The notes under the pieces are model-generated. The model saw only the letters and a program-made list of their open reading frames with translations. It was not told where the DNA came from and did no database searches. The position numbers and the translations under genes are program-made. From positions 1 through 64,000 of the IMG/VR virus record IMGVR_UViG_3300010885_008506: DNA of 64,000 bases; one strand, written 5' to 3'. The DNA is from a virus. This document shows, in pieces, positions 36,062 to 44,144 of this stretch. Numbering within the stretch: position 1 is the stretch's first letter; each line of letters begins with the position of its first letter.

Positions 36062-36711
36062 TAGGCTATAAAGGGATCGGTTATCACAGGCACTAAGTTG
36101 CGGGACATTATGTTACTGCCGCCTATGTCCCACATAACTGCTGTTGATTTTTTCTTTTCCCCTTCAGGACTACGTTTACCGTAATATTTAAATAACTCTA
36201 TCAAAGTTTGATAAAAGTTATACCACATACGCTTGACTTCTTCCGGACCTTGCAACATGGTCTTTGTTTCGCCACTTACAAGGAATTGATGACCTGGTTG
36301 TATTGTGCCCAACTCTAACCACGGCAAATCTAAATGATCAACTAAATCGTCAGCAATTCGTTCCATACGCTTGTTAAGATGCTTGAGTAATTCCATCTCT
36401 ATGTAGATGATGCTTTCGCCATTAATTTTCACACGCCGAGGTGAACTTAGAAATTTAGGTAAATGCGGATTGCTGGGATTACGTTGGCAAAACTTATAAA
36501 AGGTTAGAAAACCCAATGCGGCATTTGTTGGTGACTGACCGTATTCGTTTACAAATACTTTTAATACCATAGTCTGTTCGGCATTAATGTAGACTCTTGC
36601 GTCAGAGCCGCTGTTGAGAAAACGAAATCCTTTTAACGCAGCCCATGCATCTATTTCGTCTATAGTATCATCGTTAAACGGTGCTTCAGTGATGAATTCA
36701 ACGACTCGCAC
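36058..36711 (-). CDS. Kinase-like protein with capsid-targeting-like N-terminus
   Basis: 217 residues from GTG 36711, chosen because it gives (M)RVVEFITE, matching the MRSREFITE start of the gene upstream; a longer ATG frame exists but has no match. Protein-kinase features: glycine loop NSGSDARVY (33-41), VLKVF with Lys51, hinge YIEMELL, catalytic-loop-like D195-IGGS-N200, and metal-binding D212 in ITDPF. The D195-N200-D212 spacing is that of protein kinases, but the protein ends five residues after D212, so the activation segment and substrate lobe are absent. Substrate unknown; it could be an aminoglycoside-kinase-like or protein kinase. The gene overlaps the metalloprotease stop by 14 bases, so it is translationally coupled. 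Confidence 0.68.
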   Translation of the reverse strand: MRVVEFITEAPFNDDTIDEIDAWAALKGFRFLNSGSDARVYINAEQTMVLKVFVNEYGQSPTNAALGFLTFYKFCQRNPSNPHLPKFLSSPRRVKINGESIIYIEMELLKHLNKRMERIADDLVDHLDLPWLELGTIQPGHQFLVSGETKTMLQGPEEVKRMWYNFYQTLIELFKYYGKRSPEGEKKKSTAVMWDIGGSNIMSRNLVPVITDPFIAY

Positions 36712-37105
36712 GGCGTGACTCAAATATAGCAGGATTCTTCTTAGCATAGTCGCGCATGATCTGTCCTGCTAGACTATTAGCTTCATTTTCGTATTGACTA
36801 CCAGTGACTCCATCGTTGGGCTGTAGTCCACCATCAACTGTGCGATCCTGACGTGCATGCACTAATTCGTGTGCAAGTGTACGCATGATATCAGCAGCAT
36901 GACGGCCAGCAATGTTTACGCGAATATTTTTATCATCTAGGCTGTATCCGCCAAAGCTACCCTGAGCCACTGCATGCTTCTTACTATCAATTAGCACAAT
37001 CTCAGGAGGATGATCTAATCCAATACACTTACACGCATACTCCACAAAACTATCAAGCTTGCTACGTATGTCAGATGATTCAGTTATAAATTCTCTAGAT
37101 CTCAT
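36698..37105 (-). CDS. Zinc metalloprotease (HExxH), possible internal head protein
   Basis: 135 residues. The gluzincin-type motif LAHELVHARQ gives H79-E80-x-x-H83, and YENEANSLAGQ about 23 residues later supplies Glu106/108 as a third zinc ligand candidate. A small zincin domain fills the whole protein; there is no signal peptide or membrane helix. It starts MRSREFITE|SSD, which resembles the capsid-targeting leader of T4 internal proteins and contains an I-x-E site of the gp21 protease type. It is followed in an overlapping frame by the kinase-like gene with the same leader. Target unknown. Confidence 0.72.
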   Translation of the reverse strand: MRSREFITESSDIRSKLDSFVEYACKCIGLDHPPEIVLIDSKKHAVAQGSFGGYSLDDKNIRVNIAGRHAADIMRTLAHELVHARQDRTVDGGLQPNDGVTGSQYENEANSLAGQIMRDYAKKNPAIFESRRASR

Positions 37106-37172
37106 TTGAATATTATCTCAGGGCTTGGCCAACTGCTAGTTGATCCGCATGCATTACTTATCTCAGTTACCA

Positions 37173-37192
37173 TGATTGGCTTGCGCCAATCA
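37173..37192 (+). repeat. Perfect 8-bp inverted repeat (stem-loop)
   Basis: TGATTGGC, loop TTGC, GCCAATCA. No T-run follows on either strand, so it is not a typical terminator. Confidence 0.6.
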
Positions 37193-37314
37193 GCTCTGCA
37201 TTCGCTTTAAGTTCGCATTCGCTCACTTAAGCTCACTTGAGCAATTTGTACGTCTAGGATAATGTTACTGTGTAAGAGTAAAAACTTTGTTACTGGGATA
37301 CTTTTCCTAGATTC

Positions 37315-37350
37315 AGTCATACTTCGCCCTGGTCGGGACAAGGTATGACT
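37315..37350 (+). repeat. Long stem-loop with nested inner stem
   Basis: AGTCATAC pairs with GTATGACT, extended by T-G and T-A pairs; inside, CCC pairs with GGG around a 5-nt loop. No T-run follows. Confidence 0.6.
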
Positions 37351-37673
37351 AAACGAATTTTTCCTGAGTTCGTACGTCACTGTGTTCAGGAACAGTCCTA
37401 TAGGACAGAGGCGGTTGCCCGATACCTCGTTCTTCCATACTTCGGCGATTAGCGCAACGGGACTTGTATGTACTGAGACACAGAATTATACACACAAGCT
37501 GCGGGTGAATATCTCGTTCAATCAGAGCCGCATCATTCAAAGCTCAACTCGTCATGCCATCCCGTGCATTTGCTAGATGCGTTCCACCTGCGGCCACCAC
37601 GCGAGCAGGATCACCTCGGGATACGGATCGTTCCGCAACTGGGGCTATAAAATACAGTAATACTTATAAGACC

Positions 37674-37704
37674 TTGCGTTTAACGTTAAATTTTACGGTA
37701 TACT
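37674..37704 (+). promoter_or_regulatory. Possible sigma70-type promoter for the GIY-YIG gene
   Basis: TTGCGT at 37674-37679, 19-nt spacer, TATACT at 37699-37704. It would give a ~13-nt leader before ATG 37724, which has no clear ribosome site. The spacer is longer than optimal. Confidence 0.4.
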
Positions 37705-37723
37705 CGTTTCAGCTATATACTTG

Positions 37724-38146
37724 ATGTGGACATTTCAAGGACAGGAAGTAACGGATCTTCCCGACGATATTGTGGGGTTTGTATACTGTATTACTAACCT
37801 AGCTAACGAGCGAATGTACATTGGCAAAAAGCTAGCTAAGTTTGCTAAAACTACCTACAAAACAGTTAAACTTAAGAACGGAAAGAAGAAACGCAAGAAG
37901 ATACGGGGCAAAGTAGAAAGCGATTGGCGTGACTACTACGGGTCCAGTAATGAACTAACTCGCGATGTTGAAGCACTGGGCAAGGACAAGTTTGCCCGTG
38001 AGATACTGTTCTATTGCCACAGTAAAGCTGAATGCTCTTATGTAGAAGCCCGCGAACAGATCCAGCGACGTGTGTTAGAAAGTGATCAGTTCTATAACGG
38101 GCATATACAAGTACGTGTGCATAAGAAACACATACGTAAATCTTAG
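37724..38146 (+). CDS. GIY-YIG nuclease domain protein
   Basis: 140 residues. The two-part signature is GFVYCITN (GIY position) and MYIGKK (YIG position), followed by a basic loop KNGKKKRKKIRGK, a DWRDYYGSS motif, LGKDKFAREIL, and YVEAREQI that supplies the family's late Glu. This layout matches small GIY-YIG proteins seen in T4-like phages. It may act as a free-standing endonuclease on DNA; homing activity is possible but not shown. The start is ATG 37724, one codon after an in-frame TTG. Its 3' end overlaps the convergent gp26 frameshift frame by 4 bases. The gene-free region lies directly upstream. Confidence 0.75.
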   Translation: MWTFQGQEVTDLPDDIVGFVYCITNLANERMYIGKKLAKFAKTTYKTVKLKNGKKKRKKIRGKVESDWRDYYGSSNELTRDVEALGKDKFAREILFYCHSKAECSYVEAREQIQRRVLESDQFYNGHIQVRVHKKHIRKS

Positions 38147-38379
38147 AAGAACGGTAGTCCGGACTTCTTGGTAGTTTCCAAGTTTTCTTTGTAAATCTCC
38201 GCAATAATATTACGATCGTCGTAACTTAGCATTAGTGCTTGATCTAGTGAGATCGCGCCGCGCATGCTCCAAGCTAACTTATAACAATCTTCCCTAATCT
38301 TGAGACAGTCTTTTTGATATGCATCGCAAAGCTCCTCAATTTCCTCAACTGTTAGTTGCTGGAGCCTCGAGCGAAAAAA
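38143..38379 (-). CDS. Second frame of gp26, reached by -1 frameshift
   Basis: This frame overlaps the 3' end of gp26 in the -1 frame and encodes LQQLTVEEIEELCDAYQ, then YKLAWSMRGAISLDQALMLS and ends ENLETTKKSGLPFF. No start codon with a ribosome site opens it: after the overlap the first in-frame ATG is deep in the domain. It is therefore most likely translated as the C-terminal part of a gp26 fusion of about 354 residues. Similar small domains follow gp26-type hub genes in related phages, sometimes annotated gp51-like. An independently initiated protein from within gp26 (about 96 residues from 38433) cannot be excluded. Confidence 0.6.
   Translation of the reverse strand, partial: FFRSRLQQLTVEEIEELCDAYQKDCLKIREDCYKLAWSMRGAISLDQALMLSYDDRNIIAEIYKENLETTKKSGLPFF
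38329..38379 (-). promoter_or_regulatory. Programmed -1 frameshift signal in gp26
   Basis: The gp26 codons AAT TTT TTC contain the slippery heptamer T-TTT-TTC (38379 to 38373). A 5-nt spacer is followed by a 7-bp stem (38367-38361 pairing with 38335-38329, one G-U) that encloses a CAACT/AGTTG hairpin. The zero frame ends at TAA 38354-38352, while the -1 frame stays open to 38143. Confidence 0.6.
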
Positions 38380-39206
38380 TTGGTAGCGTCGAACTCCAGT
38401 TCCTGCTTCCACTTGTGTTGGCATTCCTGACATTCAACTTGGATTGGAGCCAGACTAAAGCTTTCCTTGTTGTTTGTGATACACTTGTTAATGCTGTCAA
38501 ACACATCGCTGCTGGTATTTTGTATGAAGTCTTCAATCATTGATCGATCGGTAACTTGTGTACCATCGGGTGTTTGGATACATGCAATGCTGTCCAGTAC
38601 AATTTCCAACGTTAGTGAAGTTAGCTTCTTAAATCCTTCGCTAAACTTTTTAATTTTGGTTGCTTCGTCTAGACTACTTTGCTGAATTTCCTGTAGTAGA
38701 CGCTGTTCTTCAAATGTTCTGTACTGTTTGTTATTCAGCTGACGGTATGTCATGGGTTTGAGCACAATGGTTAGCTCGTTTGCGTGAATGTAATCGTTCC
38801 ACACTCTGTGCAGCGTTTGTGCTTGTGCTTCCTTAAGGTCCAGCTGATAATTGTTAACAGCTTTACACTGCGGGCAATCAGGGCTAACGTCCATCATGCT
38901 ACCGTATGTTGCAATTCGTATGGCAATTAACAAGGTGTCGAGGTCTACACTGGGAATATTCCATGCATTTTTGATGGCAGGAACACAGCTTTGGATAATA
39001 TCCACAGTGCCCTGTCCGTTTAGCAGTGCGTCTGGCGTTTTAAGCGAAATCTCATCTTTTGCTGTCATGGGCATGATGCCAACTTCGCCCGTTGCGGGCC
39101 AATCAATGCTGCCGGGTTCGTACCATCTGCCTCCACTAGGCAAGGGAGTATAGTACTTAGCCTGTCTAAAATATGAACTCAGCGGGTTATTTTTAATTTC
39201 TGACAT
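38352..39206 (-). CDS. gp26: Baseplate hub protein gp26-like, zinc-ribbon
   Basis: 284 residues. Family marks are YFRQAKYYTPLPSGGRWYEPG, MPMTAKDEISLKTPDALLNGQ, SCVPAIKNAWNIPSVDLDTLLIAIRIATYG, as in T4-like baseplate hub (gp26-type) proteins. Two Cys pairs, C111-x-x-C114 and C259-x-x-C262, form a probable zinc ribbon. ATG 39206 is chosen over a longer frame because GGAAG lies upstream and the family sequence begins there. It is divergent from the tape-measure gene. Its last codons overlap a second frame and carry a -1 frameshift signal. It probably helps assemble the hub or tail tube rather than being a major virion part, as with frameshifted tail chaperones elsewhere (inference). Confidence 0.82.
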   Translation of the reverse strand: MSEIKNNPLSSYFRQAKYYTPLPSGGRWYEPGSIDWPATGEVGIMPMTAKDEISLKTPDALLNGQGTVDIIQSCVPAIKNAWNIPSVDLDTLLIAIRIATYGSMMDVSPDCPQCKAVNNYQLDLKEAQAQTLHRVWNDYIHANELTIVLKPMTYRQLNNKQYRTFEEQRLLQEIQQSSLDEATKIKKFSEGFKKLTSLTLEIVLDSIACIQTPDGTQVTDRSMIEDFIQNTSSDVFDSINKCITNNKESFSLAPIQVECQECQHKWKQELEFDATNFFARGSSN

Positions 39207-39244
39207 TGAATTGCTTCCGTTTAAAAAACCGGTTTCATAACCGT

Positions 39245-39252
39245 TATAAATA
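39245..39252 (+). promoter_or_regulatory. T4-type late promoter (TATAAATA)
   Basis: A perfect TATAAATA on the plus strand in the divergent gap, ending 24 nt before the tape-measure ATG at 39276. It would start the rightward tail-head transcript. Confidence 0.8.
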
Positions 39253-39275
39253 CACAACTATATATCTACCACACT

Positions 39276-42128
39276 ATGGCTAACTCAATAAACATTAACG
39301 GCACAGAATACAGGATAGAAGGCGACGACCTCGCTACTGAGGCAACCCTACGAAGTTTAGTTGCTGCAATGAATCGTCTGGCTAGTGCAAGTGCCCGCAG
39401 CGGGGGAGGTAGTAGCAATGCCGGTGGCGGAGCTGCAGATGCCGGCGCCGCACTAAATCAAGGACTCGATGAAGTTGCAGGTAACCTAGATGATATGAGC
39501 GGATCTGTGATTCGAATGAATACTCAAAATAATGAGATTATACGATTACAGGGCGGAACTGCTAAGGGATTTAATATATTAGGCGGTGCAGCTAAGGCAT
39601 TAGGCGGCGCGTTTAAGCTAGTCCAAGGCGCATTCATGATTGGCGTTGCTATCGTTAGTGCAGCATTTGGTGCAGTTGACAAGATGGCAGATACTGTTAA
39701 AGAGATGAATGCGTCTGGTATCAGATTTCAAGGTGGATTTGCCGAACTAGCAGCCGCTGCAGGATCTGCAGGTTTAAGTGTAGAAGAACTTGGACGATTA
39801 ATGACGCAGAATCATGCTGCGGTTGCTCGTTTTGGCGGCGGCAATATGAATGAAGGAGCTAAAAGATTAACAGCATTTAGTCGAGAATTGGTATTTGGCA
39901 AAGCTAAGTTAGCAGGATTGGGCATTGGAGTTAGCGAAGCAGCGCAATATCTTGCCGACTATGCTGATATCCAACAGAACTTAACACACCAAGATATTAC
40001 TCGAGCACGTGCCGGAGAAACTGCAGCAGATGTTCAAAAGAGAGTAACAGCAAGTACTGCCGATTATGTTTCGGACTTAGACTCCCTTGCAAGATCCACA
40101 GGTAAGACCAGAGAAGAAATGAATAAGATGATGGCAGATTTTGCAAAGAATCCAGATTTTACTGCTACCCTTGATATGCTTGGTTTAGCAGGCGAAGAAA
40201 AAAATAGTGTAATGAAATTTGCCACAATGTTACAAGGTTTACCAGGAGGCGAAACATTAGTAAGTGCTTTTGGTGATTTATTACAGTTTGGTACTATGAC
40301 AGGCGATACTGCTGCAGCATTTGCAACAGTAGGTCCGCAACTTCAAAACACATTCACTGGAATTGCAGATAAATTGAAATCTGGTGCAATAACAGAAGAA
40401 CAAGCTCGCGACGAAATGGCAAATGCTATGGGAGACAACGCCGAGCAAATATCTAAGACACTTGGTGCTATTCCACAAGCACAACGTACTCAGGCACAAA
40501 AAGATTTACTCATGGCAGCAAATGCGGCCAAAGCAAACAAGGCTGCAAGAGAAGGCGAAGTTATAGAGTTTATGAAGACAGCAGCGGGCAGAAATAAAAC
40601 ATTTGCCGAAGCAGAAAAAGCAATGAACGATCAGCGCAGTGCAGAGCTAGAGTCACAAAAGCAATTACAAGATATCAAGACTAAGTTTGGCGGCATGTTT
40701 GAAAGTTTGATACTAAAGATATTTGGCAGCAAGGTCTTTCTGACGTTGTTTGATAAAATTACAACAGGATTTCAAACTCTCGCAGATTTTATCTATTCCG
40801 CAATAAAGAAAGTGGATCCTTATATTGCAAAGTTTGATACAGTAGTAATGCCTATTGTAAACAAGATGATAAAATTCTTCTCGGACGTATTTGGCAAAGT
40901 ATCTGAAATTTTAGGAAAAATTGATATCACTAGTGCATTAAGCATACTTGGTGAAATTTTTGATCAGATATTAACGTTCGCTAACACTGTAGTTAATGCT
41001 ATTGACTTTAAGATGATTGGAGACATATTTACACAGGTATTTGGAACAGTATCTGATGTTCTTCAGAATTTATGGGGAAGAGTTAAAGATATATTCTCAA
41101 AACAAGAAGGCGGTATGGGCGGAACTCTTGCCAAATTGGGCGAAGCTCTTGGTAAGATTGTCAATGCACTGGGTAAGGTCATTAAAGTAGTAGTCAAAGT
41201 ATTTAAACTTCTGTATGATTGGGTATTACAACCCATTATGGACATACTTGGACCAATCATTGGAACTATTGTGAACGCCCTTGTTGGAGTAATTGATATA
41301 TTCGGAAGTCTTGCAGACTACTGGACAACGCTCATTGATTTCTTTATGGGCGATGCATCGTTCTCGGAAGTCTTTGACAAATTTATGGCTGTATGGACAA
41401 GTATTGGAAATTATCTGATAAACGGATTGAAAGATTGGGGCAAAATGTTAATGAGTCCGTTTGTTTCAATATACAATCATTGGGTACGAATATTCAACAC
41501 TGTTGGCGACTTTGTTAAAAATGTATTTGGCGGGTTTGATATTGGGGTAATATTGACTAAGGTAACAGATTCTATCAAGAATGTATTTGCCGGCATCGCC
41601 AAATGGTGGAAAGAATTCTCATTCATGGATATGTTGAACTCCATTACTGATGCGATCAAGGGACTGTTTAGCAGTATTGGCAATTACATCAAGGACAAGT
41701 TAAATCCTCTCAATTGGTTTAAGAAAGATAAAAAGGGCGCAGCAGCAGCACCGCCACCAAAAGATCTTTCTAAATCTACTATTCCGGCAGAAATTAATAC
41801 AATACCTGAAGGGCAGCGCACACCTATTCAGAACCGAATACTAGAAGTACAAAAAAATCCAATGGCGATGCTCAAACCTTTGCCAGCTGCACCAACAACT
41901 CCTGCAGCAACAGGCGCACCTGCAGCCGCTACAGCGTTAGCGAAACCAGCAGCTGGCGTAGGGAAAGTAGTAAATACAGATGACTTAGTAAAAAAGATAT
42001 CTGCTCAAATTGATATGATGACTCAGGTGTTAATGGCGATAGAAAAACAAGGCGAGGAGAAACCAGGTATGGTATCTGGTGCATTTTCCTCGCTGACAAA
42101 GAAAGCTGCGGCTCTCGGACTTCCTTAA
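39276..42128 (+). CDS. Tail tape-measure protein
   Basis: 950 residues with tape-measure character: a Ser/Gly/Ala-rich N-terminus, hydrophobic stretches (GAFMIGVAIVSAAFGAV near 125; a GPIIGTIVNALVGVIDIFG segment near 670), long amphipathic helices and a Pro/Ala-rich linker near 820-890 before a final helix. Such proteins set tail length and are ejected into the host membrane. The equivalent in T4 is gp29, but sequence identity is not evident. It is the first gene of the rightward head block and follows a late promoter; no strong ribosome site is seen before its ATG. The portal gene follows after 11 bp. Confidence 0.75.
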   Translation: MANSININGTEYRIEGDDLATEATLRSLVAAMNRLASASARSGGGSSNAGGGAADAGAALNQGLDEVAGNLDDMSGSVIRMNTQNNEIIRLQGGTAKGFNILGGAAKALGGAFKLVQGAFMIGVAIVSAAFGAVDKMADTVKEMNASGIRFQGGFAELAAAAGSAGLSVEELGRLMTQNHAAVARFGGGNMNEGAKRLTAFSRELVFGKAKLAGLGIGVSEAAQYLADYADIQQNLTHQDITRARAGETAADVQKRVTASTADYVSDLDSLARSTGKTREEMNKMMADFAKNPDFTATLDMLGLAGEEKNSVMKFATMLQGLPGGETLVSAFGDLLQFGTMTGDTAAAFATVGPQLQNTFTGIADKLKSGAITEEQARDEMANAMGDNAEQISKTLGAIPQAQRTQAQKDLLMAANAAKANKAAREGEVIEFMKTAAGRNKTFAEAEKAMNDQRSAELESQKQLQDIKTKFGGMFESLILKIFGSKVFLTLFDKITTGFQTLADFIYSAIKKVDPYIAKFDTVVMPIVNKMIKFFSDVFGKVSEILGKIDITSALSILGEIFDQILTFANTVVNAIDFKMIGDIFTQVFGTVSDVLQNLWGRVKDIFSKQEGGMGGTLAKLGEALGKIVNALGKVIKVVVKVFKLLYDWVLQPIMDILGPIIGTIVNALVGVIDIFGSLADYWTTLIDFFMGDASFSEVFDKFMAVWTSIGNYLINGLKDWGKMLMSPFVSIYNHWVRIFNTVGDFVKNVFGGFDIGVILTKVTDSIKNVFAGIAKWWKEFSFMDMLNSITDAIKGLFSSIGNYIKDKLNPLNWFKKDKKGAAAAPPPKDLSKSTIPAEINTIPEGQRTPIQNRILEVQKNPMAMLKPLPAAPTTPAATGAPAAATALAKPAAGVGKVVNTDDLVKKISAQIDMMTQVLMAIEKQGEEKPGMVSGAFSSLTKKAAALGLP

Positions 42129-42139
42129 AGGGTATATAA

Positions 42140-43870
42140 ATGAGTAGTTGGCGTAAACATTTTAACGTATATCAAGACCCAAACAAGGGCAATAACAGTC
42201 CTATCTCGGGCAAAAAGACCACTACTCCCAGTGTAATGAGTCGCAAGAACTTTAACACGTTCCTACCTGAAGTATACAGTGGACAAAGTAATCGTGTTGA
42301 TCGGTACTATCAATACGAGATCATGGACCAAGATCCTGAAGTTAACAGCGCACTGGATATCATTGCAGAGTTTTGCACAGAAGTAAACCCAGACAACGGC
42401 ACACAGTTCAACTTTCACTTTCTAGAACAGCCAACAGACGTTGAAGTTAAGATTCTCAAGCAAGCACTGGTAAGTTGGTACAGACTCAATGAACTGGATC
42501 GCAGAATATTCCGCTTGTTCAGAAACGTGATCAAGTACGGCGATGCGTTCTTTATCCGTGACCCCGAGAACAACAAGCTGTATCACTGCGATGCACGTAA
42601 TGTTGACAAGGTAATTGTCAACGAAGCAGAAGGTAAGAAGCCCGAGCAGTATGTTGTTCGTGACATTAACCTAAACTTGCAGTCATTGACCACAACACAA
42701 CTATTACCCAACAACACCAGCAATACAAGTTATACACAAACACCTGCAATACTAGGCGCAACCTCCCCAAGAGGCAACAACTATAATTTCAGCGCAGGTG
42801 GTAGTAATGGTGGTAGATTCAGCAATACACAAAGTCAGATGGCTGTTGCCGCAGAGCACGTTGTACATCTGAGCTTAAACGAAGGTCTCGACGCAGCATG
42901 GCCATTTGGTTATAGTATTCTAGAGAATGTATTCAAGACGTTCAAACAGAAAGAACTAATCGAAGATGCTATCATTATCTATCGCGTACAACGTGCGCCA
43001 GAACGTCGTGTGTTCAAGATTGACACAGGCAATCTGCCCAGCCACTTAGCCATGCAGTTCCTAGAGCGTGTTAAGAACGAAATTTATCAGCGTCGTATTC
43101 CTAGTCAGACAGGTGGCGGTAGCAACATAAGTGACGCTACCTATAACCCAATTAGCATGAATGAAGACTTCTTCTTTGCTGTTAATAGTGATGGCAAGGG
43201 AAGTGACGTTACTACATTGCCGGGCGGCGAGAATCTAGGTCAAATTGATGACCTCAAGTTCTTTACTAACAAGCTGTTCCGCGCATTGCGTATTCCTAGC
43301 AGCTACATGCCTACGGGACCAGACGATAGTGCTGCAACTTACAATGACGGACGTGTGGGTACATCACTAATTCAAGAACTGCGTTTTAACAAGTATTGCA
43401 TGCGTTTGCAAAGCTTAATTGTGCCGCAGCTGGACCTAGACTTTAAGATTTACCTTAAGAAGCGTGGTATTAATATTGATACCAGTATGTTTGAATTGAA
43501 GTTTACCGAGCCACAGAACTTTAGTCAGTTTAAGACTGTGGATGTGGATAGCAACCGTATCAATAACTTTAATCAGATGGCACAGTTGCCCTTTATTGCT
43601 AAACGTTGGGCAATGGGACGGTACTTGGGCTTAAGCGAACAAGAAATTGTGGATAACGAAACACAATGGAAGAAAGAAAACGCGCAGGCTGAAGCAGAAA
43701 CTAGCGGTTCAGATCTACGTAACGTAGGTGTTACCCCAGGTGGCATGGAAGCAGATATGGGTGCAGTGGATCAGGCTATGGCAGGCCCACCGGGCGGCGA
43801 AGCCCCCCCAGAAGGTGCACCAACTGCACCAGGAGGCGAAATGCCCCCGGGAGGAGAACCTGGAATTTAA
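42140..43870 (+). CDS. gp20: Portal vertex protein gp20
   Basis: 576 residues, near T4 gp20 (524). Clear family sequence: VDRYYQYEIMDQDPEVNSALDIIAEF, RLFRNVIKYGDAFFIRDPENN, VQRAPERRVFKIDTGNLP, and SYMPTGPDDSAATYNDGRVGTSLIQELRF. The dodecameric ring starts head assembly and is the DNA gate. An unusual Gly/Pro/Ala-rich tail follows residue ~535 (GPPGGEAPPEGAPTAPGGEM). A TATATAAATG sequence overlaps its start but is too close to be a late promoter for it. Confidence 0.95.
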   Translation: MSSWRKHFNVYQDPNKGNNSPISGKKTTTPSVMSRKNFNTFLPEVYSGQSNRVDRYYQYEIMDQDPEVNSALDIIAEFCTEVNPDNGTQFNFHFLEQPTDVEVKILKQALVSWYRLNELDRRIFRLFRNVIKYGDAFFIRDPENNKLYHCDARNVDKVIVNEAEGKKPEQYVVRDINLNLQSLTTTQLLPNNTSNTSYTQTPAILGATSPRGNNYNFSAGGSNGGRFSNTQSQMAVAAEHVVHLSLNEGLDAAWPFGYSILENVFKTFKQKELIEDAIIIYRVQRAPERRVFKIDTGNLPSHLAMQFLERVKNEIYQRRIPSQTGGGSNISDATYNPISMNEDFFFAVNSDGKGSDVTTLPGGENLGQIDDLKFFTNKLFRALRIPSSYMPTGPDDSAATYNDGRVGTSLIQELRFNKYCMRLQSLIVPQLDLDFKIYLKKRGINIDTSMFELKFTEPQNFSQFKTVDVDSNRINNFNQMAQLPFIAKRWAMGRYLGLSEQEIVDNETQWKKENAQAEAETSGSDLRNVGVTPGGMEADMGAVDQAMAGPPGGEAPPEGAPTAPGGEMPPGGEPGI

Positions 43871-43878
43871 TCAAATTG

Positions 43879-43886
43879 ATTAAATA
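43879..43886 (+). promoter_or_regulatory. Weak late-promoter-like box (ATTAAATA)
   Basis: ATTAAATA matches the late consensus at 6 of 8 positions and ends 18 nt before the ATG at 43904, the same spacing as the strong late boxes in this window. A GTGAGG ribosome site falls in the predicted leader. Confidence 0.35.
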
Positions 43887-43903
43887 CAGCGTGAGGAAAT
43901 TGT

Positions 43904-44134
43904 ATGCATTTACGTGACTTAATGGAAAATACCGAGAAAGTACCCGATCAGAGGTATGATGCTAAGGATGACGAAAGTGTACAGCGTCCAGACGATACAC
44001 GCAAGATACGTCTCACACTGGAACAAATAAACAAGTTACGTCGAATGCAAGAAGTTCGTAAAATGGAACAGAAAAAACAAGAAGATTTCTTTAAGACCAT
44101 TTACGGCGCACCACCTGCAGCACCTGCGGGTTAA
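43904..44134 (+). CDS. Small prohead/core-associated protein
   Basis: 76 residues between portal and core genes. The sequence is acidic then basic: MHLRDLMENTEKVPDQ, and TLEQINKLRRMQEVRKMEQKKQEDFF, a single amphipathic helix, ending YGAPPAAPAG. Small proteins of this type lie at the same place in other T4-like genomes. L-M-E at residues 6-8 fits the (L/I)-x-E cleavage rule of the gp21 protease, so it may be a processed internal peptide. The role is inferred from location; T4 has gp67 and gp68 here. Confidence 0.6.
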   Translation: MHLRDLMENTEKVPDQRYDAKDDESVQRPDDTRKIRLTLEQINKLRRMQEVRKMEQKKQEDFFKTIYGAPPAAPAG

Positions 44135-44144
44135 AAAAATACCA

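Larger units (their letters stand above)
37106..37723 (+). other. About 600-bp gene-free region with strong stem-loops
   Basis: No convincing protein gene lies here; the short open frames on both strands lack ribosome sites and recognisable sequence. Structure is dense: an 8-bp perfect stem with TTGC loop at 37173-37192, a 10-bp direct repeat (GCTCACTTAA/GCTCACTTGA) near 37220, a 10-bp stem with an inner CCC/GGG stem at 37315-37350, a 7-bp TTCCTGA/TCAGGAA pairing at 37361-37392 and a 12-bp palindrome at 37395-37406. It could hold a structured RNA, a replication or packaging site, or remnants of an inserted element beside the GIY-YIG gene. I found no tRNA cloverleaf. The strand is arbitrary. 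Confidence 0.45.

Noticed and set aside
37490-37530. A GTTCAATC sequence resembling a tRNA T-loop
   Set aside because: The position that must be C61 is A, the flanking bases do not form a T-stem, and no acceptor or anticodon stem is found.
37382-37576. Open frames of 64 and 63 codons on both strands in the gene-free region
   Set aside because: No ribosome sites, irregular composition, and they cross stem-loops. I could not support them as genes.
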